Source: Streptantibioticus rubrisoli (GTDB lineage Bacteria; Actinomycetota; Actinomycetes; Streptomycetales; Streptomycetaceae). From it: a stretch of DNA of 64,000 nt. The notes under the pieces are model-generated. The model was not told where the DNA came from, did no database searches, and saw only the letters and a program-made list of their open reading frames with translations. The stretch is taken from positions 62,001 through 126,000 of the forward strand of contig NZ_JANFNH010000003.1 of the NCBI RefSeq assembly GCF_024436055.1. The letters run 5' to 3'. The position numbers and the translations under genes were made by a program. Position 1 is the stretch's first letter, and every line of letters starts with the position of its first letter. Positions 61,351-64,000 of this stretch are shown piece after piece.

Positions 61351-61592
61351 GTGGCTCCGCTCCCGAACAGCTCAAGAAGTGGATCCTCGACCGGCACCCC
61401 GAAGTGCCCGACATCGAGCCGGACTTCGACCTGCTGGAGAACCGGCTCATCGATTCGCTCGCCTTCGTCGAGTTCATGCTCCTGGTCTCCCGCCTCAGCG
61501 GTGAGGACATCGACATGGAGGACATCGACATCGACGACTTCCGCACCCTGCACCGGATCGAGGAACGGTACTTCCGGGCAGGGGTGTTGTGA
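61347..61592 (+). CDS. Small acyl/aminoacyl carrier protein
   Basis: The protein has 81 residues. The phosphopantetheine site is S37 in NRLIDSLAFVEF (DSL motif). A highly acidic stretch (GEDIDMEDIDIDDF) follows helix 2, as in carrier proteins. It overlaps the ligase stop as ATGA and the next gene's start as GTGA. It is the expected partner of the ligase and the tether for the substrate of the di-iron oxygenase. Confidence 0.88.
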   Translation: MSGSAPEQLKKWILDRHPEVPDIEPDFDLLENRLIDSLAFVEFMLLVSRLSGEDIDMEDIDIDDFRTLHRIEERYFRAGVL

Positions 61593-62236
61593 GCACGGTA
61601 CGCGACCTGACCCACGCCGAACGGCTGCTGCTGGCCGAGCGCACATCGCTGCTGGTGCCGCTGCGGGCGCTGCCGGAAGGCGAGTTGGACCGGCCCACCG
61701 TCTGCACGGGCTGGTCGGTGCGGGACGTGATCGCCCACTGCGGAGCGGCCCTGATGGGGCTGACGGCCGGTCCGGCGTACCGGGCGACCCACGAGCAGAA
61801 CCGCCTCGACGTGGAGGAGCGCCGCGGCTGGCCGGTACGCGACGTGCTCGACGAGTTCGAGCGCGGCCTGACCGAGGCGGCGCCGGCCATCCGCGCCGCG
61901 GGCGGCGCCAAGGACCTGGCCGCGCTCGGCACCTGGGTGCACGGCGGGGACGTGCGGGCGGCACTGGGCTGGGAGGGCGCCTACCGCAGTGAAGGCGCCG
62001 ACGACGCGGTCGAACTGCTCGCCCGGTGCGAGCGGGTGGTCCGTACCCCACAGGTGCACGCCACGCTTCCGGACCGGACGCTGGTGCTCGGCAGCCCCGT
62101 CGCCGACCGGCCGCCGGCCCGGCTGACCGCCGATGTCGCCGCGCTGGTGCGGCTGTACACCGGTCGGCCGGTGGCTGCCGACAGCTACCGCCTGATCGGT
62201 GCCCGGCCAGCCGAACTGGTCAGCGCGGAATGGTAG
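61589..62236 (+). CDS. TIGR03083 / maleylpyruvate isomerase-family protein
   Basis: The protein has 215 residues with a DinB-like four-helix bundle: the first metal histidine in VCTGWSVRDVIAHCGAALMG and a later LGTWVHGGDVRAALGW histidine. The family uses mycothiol or binds a metal. It is coupled to the carrier-protein gene by GTGA, so it should act in this pathway, perhaps in thiol transfer or release from the carrier. A second, unrelated member of the family lies at 41965. Confidence 0.78.
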   Translation: MSTVRDLTHAERLLLAERTSLLVPLRALPEGELDRPTVCTGWSVRDVIAHCGAALMGLTAGPAYRATHEQNRLDVEERRGWPVRDVLDEFERGLTEAAPAIRAAGGAKDLAALGTWVHGGDVRAALGWEGAYRSEGADDAVELLARCERVVRTPQVHATLPDRTLVLGSPVADRPPARLTADVAALVRLYTGRPVAADSYRLIGARPAELVSAEW

Positions 62237-62263
62237 GGCAACCGACTCGTAACGGGGGAAAAC

Positions 62264-62707
62264 ATGCTGTACCTGGAGGACTTTCACGTCGGCGATGTCT
62301 TCGAACTGGGTGAGGTCAAGGTCACCGAGGACGAGATCATCAGCTTTGGACGCGCCTACGACCCGCAGGTGTTCCACACCGACCTGGAACGGGCCAAGGA
62401 GTCGTCGTTCGGCGGCCTGGTGGCCAGCGGATGGCACACCGCCTCGCTGTTCATGCGGCGCTACGTCGAGGAGATCCTCAACCGCTCGGCCGGAGAGGGC
62501 TCGCCTGGCGTGGACGAGATGAGGTTCCACCGGCCTGTTCGGCCCGGGGACGTCCTACAAGCCCGGCTGACCGTACTGGGCGTGGCCCCGATGCTGGGCC
62601 GCCCGGGATCCGGGCTGGTCCGGCCCAGGTGCGAGCTCGTGGACGGCTCAGGAGCCGTCGTCTTCAGCATGGTCCTGCACAGCGTGTTCCGGCGCCGCGC
62701 CAGTTGA
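62264..62707 (+). CDS. MaoC-like hydratase/dehydratase
   Basis: The protein has 147 residues, single hot-dog fold. The MaoC signature is visible: ISFGRAYDPQVFHTDLERAK, with catalytic Asp/His, followed by GLVASGWHTASLFMRRYV. MaoC enzymes hydrate or dehydrate acyl thioesters. The ATG has CGGGGGAAAA upstream. Together with the carrier protein this points to elimination or hydration on a tethered intermediate. Confidence 0.85.
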   Translation: MLYLEDFHVGDVFELGEVKVTEDEIISFGRAYDPQVFHTDLERAKESSFGGLVASGWHTASLFMRRYVEEILNRSAGEGSPGVDEMRFHRPVRPGDVLQARLTVLGVAPMLGRPGSGLVRPRCELVDGSGAVVFSMVLHSVFRRRAS

Positions 62708-62763
62708 GCGCTGAGTCAAGGCAGTTCGGCGAATCCACAGACCAGAGGAAGGAGCGGCCGCGC

Positions 62764-63621
62764 ATGGAATCAGTGCGGCAGACAATGGAACCGGTCTCCA
62801 GGACCGCGCAGTGGACGGCGGCTGCCCGCGCACTGGAGTCCGAGCGGGCGGACCGGATATTCGACGACCCGTACGCGCGGACGGTCGCCGGGGACACCGG
62901 GTTCGATCTCCTGGAACGCTACCGCGGCTCCGCGGTGGTGCCGTTCGTCCTCGTGCGCACCCGGTACATGGACGACGCCGTGACCGCCACCGTGCGGGAG
63001 CGCGGCATCCGGCAAGTGGTACTGGTGGCGGCCGGAATGGACATGCGCGCCGTGCGGCTTTCCTGGCCGCCGGGTGTCACGCTTTACGAGATGGACCGCC
63101 CCGCGCTGCTGGACGCCAAAGCCGCACTGCTCGCCGACCACCCGTCGGCACCAACCGCCGTCGGCCACTGCGACCGCCGTACCGTGCCGGTGGACCTGGC
63201 CGCCGGGTGGCAGGACCAGCTACTGGCGGAAGGGTTCGTGCCCGGTCAGCCGACCCTGTGGGTGGCCGAGGGGCTCTTCTTCTTCCTGCCCGAGGACGTG
63301 GTGCGCCGCCTGCTGACCGGCCTGCGGGAGTTGTCCGCTCCCGGCTCCGTGCTGATCGGCGACATGACGAGCCGGGCCACCTTGACCAACCCGCTGGCCC
63401 GCGGCTTCCTGCGGGTGCTGGAGGACGACGGGAACCCCTGGCTCTTCGGCACCGACGGACCCGAGGAGTTCCTGTCCTCCTGCGGGTGGGCGGTCAACGA
63501 TCTGAAGCAACCGGGCGAGGACGGTGCCGACTTCGGGCGCTGGCCGCATCCGGTGCAGCCGCGTTCCGTGCCCAACGTGCCGCGCTCCTTCCTGTTCACC
63601 GCCGAGGTGGTGCCGGGGTGA
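62764..63621 (+). CDS. TCMP/PPM-type leucine carboxyl- or O-methyltransferase
   Basis: The protein has 285 residues. It opens with SRTAQWTAAARALES then RIFDDPYARTVAGD, the hallmark of the TIGR00027/LCM family. The SAM region is VVLVAAGMDMRAVRLSWP, and LWVAEGLFFFLPEDVVRRLL follows. Members methylate carboxylates or hydroxyls of small molecules. The ATG has GGAAGGAG upstream. It may methyl-esterify the operon's product. The GTGA overlap couples it to the PIG-L gene. Confidence 0.85.
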   Translation: MESVRQTMEPVSRTAQWTAAARALESERADRIFDDPYARTVAGDTGFDLLERYRGSAVVPFVLVRTRYMDDAVTATVRERGIRQVVLVAAGMDMRAVRLSWPPGVTLYEMDRPALLDAKAALLADHPSAPTAVGHCDRRTVPVDLAAGWQDQLLAEGFVPGQPTLWVAEGLFFFLPEDVVRRLLTGLRELSAPGSVLIGDMTSRATLTNPLARGFLRVLEDDGNPWLFGTDGPEEFLSSCGWAVNDLKQPGEDGADFGRWPHPVQPRSVPNVPRSFLFTAEVVPG

Positions 63622-64000
63622 GCGACGAGGCGACCGGTCCGGGAACACGCGTCCTGGCCATCGTCGCTCACCCCGACGACGCGGACTTCAAGGCGGGCGG
63701 CACCATCGCGTTGTGGACCGGCGCGGGCGCCCAGGTCAGCTACCTGGTGCTGACCGACGGCTCGGCGGGCGGGGAGGATCCGGCGGCGCCGCGCGAGCGG
63801 CTCGCCGCCGTACGGCAGCGGGAACAGCGGGCCGCCGCGGCGGCCCTCGGCGTGCGGGACGTGCACTTCCTCGGGCGCCTGGACGGGCAGTTGAGCGTCG
63901 ACGAAGCGTTGCGGCGGGACATCACGCGGGTGATCAGACAGGTCCGCCCGCACCGCGCGGTCATCCAGAGCCCGGAAATCAACTGGGGGTTCCTGCCGGA
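63618..64000 (+). CDS. PIG-L family zinc deacetylase, N-terminal part (cut by window end)
   Basis: The visible 127 residues carry VLAIVAHPDDADFKAGG, with the AHPDD zinc motif, and a TDGSAGGED loop typical of the GlcNAc-PI/mycothiol deacetylase family. The reading frame is open at base 64000, so the rest lies outside. The start overlaps the methyltransferase stop as GTGA. It would remove an N-acyl group in the pathway or act on a mycothiol conjugate, fitting the TIGR03083 gene nearby. Confidence 0.85.
   Translation, partial: MSDEATGPGTRVLAIVAHPDDADFKAGGTIALWTGAGAQVSYLVLTDGSAGGEDPAAPRERLAAVRQREQRAAAAALGVRDVHFLGRLDGQLSVDEALRRDITRVIRQVRPHRAVIQSPEINWGFLP

Noticed and set aside
1-64000. tRNA or rRNA genes
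   Set aside because: No TpsiC-loop/acceptor pattern or rRNA sequence was recognised on either strand by eye; a covariance-model scan was not possible.

Overview
The window is high-GC actinomycete DNA and looks like Streptomyces. The signs are strong third-position GC, many GTG starts, ATGA/GTGA coupled genes, a SARP activator, in-frame TTA codons in a few genes, MAB_1171c and TIGR03083 families, and a copy of the common Streptomyces intergenic repeat near 11.2 kb. All functions below come from reading the translated sequence; no database search was run.

Layout. 0-5 kb: the end of an MFS exporter, a sulfite-oxidase-like molybdoenzyme, a scar holding pieces of a multicopper oxidase and of narI, a DUF488 protein with a zinc ribbon, and a ClC chloride transporter. 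Three copies of an operator ATTGC-N5-GCAAT punctuate this stretch. 5-9.4 kb (minus strand): a three-gene conflict-type module made of a small zinc-ribbon protein, a membrane protein and a TPR-CHAT caspase-like protease. 9.6-12.2 kb: a TetR/SDR pair and a SAM methyltransferase. 12.7-21.6 kb: a poly-gamma-glutamate-synthase-like locus (PgsB, PgsC) with a double Cache/HAMP-type membrane protein, a Tat-exported NlpC/P60 hydrolase, a GT39-like glycosyltransferase and a secreted alpha/beta hydrolase.

21.8-37 kb: a secondary-metabolism region. GriH- and GriI-like enzymes plus a dedicated aspartokinase would make 3-amino-4-hydroxybenzoate. A GriF/GriE-like o-aminophenol oxidase and its copper chaperone, CopC and CopD-CtaG would oxidise it and supply copper. 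A SARP, a LysR, a flavoprotein and a 2-oxoacid dehydrogenase E1alpha-E1beta-E2 set without E3 follow. The griE/copC divergent promoter carries two 11-bp-period heptamer repeats of the kind SARPs bind. 37-45 kb: ECF sigma factor with a small membrane partner, Na+/solute symporter, FUSC protein, TIGR03083 protein, MarR-rhodanese-YceI, and TetR.

45.2-56 kb: a five-gene cassette whose order and families match the azomycin (2-nitroimidazole) pathway rohP-Q-R-S-T. Every junction is overlapped, and the cassette is continued by a coupled methyltransferase and a giant MnxG-like multicopper oxidase, then DsbA-like and CobW proteins. This pathway was worked out with Streptomyces cattleya genes, so a cattleya-like host is possible but not proven. 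56-58.8 kb: an ImmA/IrrE peptidase, a MAB_1171c membrane protein and an XRE regulator. 58.9-64 kb: a candidate small transcript, then a second biosynthetic operon made of an AurF/CmlI-type di-iron oxygenase (with a TTA codon), a seryl-tRNA-synthetase-like amino acid:carrier-protein ligase, its carrier protein, a TIGR03083 protein, a MaoC dehydratase, an O-methyltransferase and a PIG-L deacetylase cut by the window end.

The most novel-looking parts are the roh cassette extended by a methyltransferase and giant oxidase, the carrier-protein/di-iron oxygenase operon, and the CHAT protease module.
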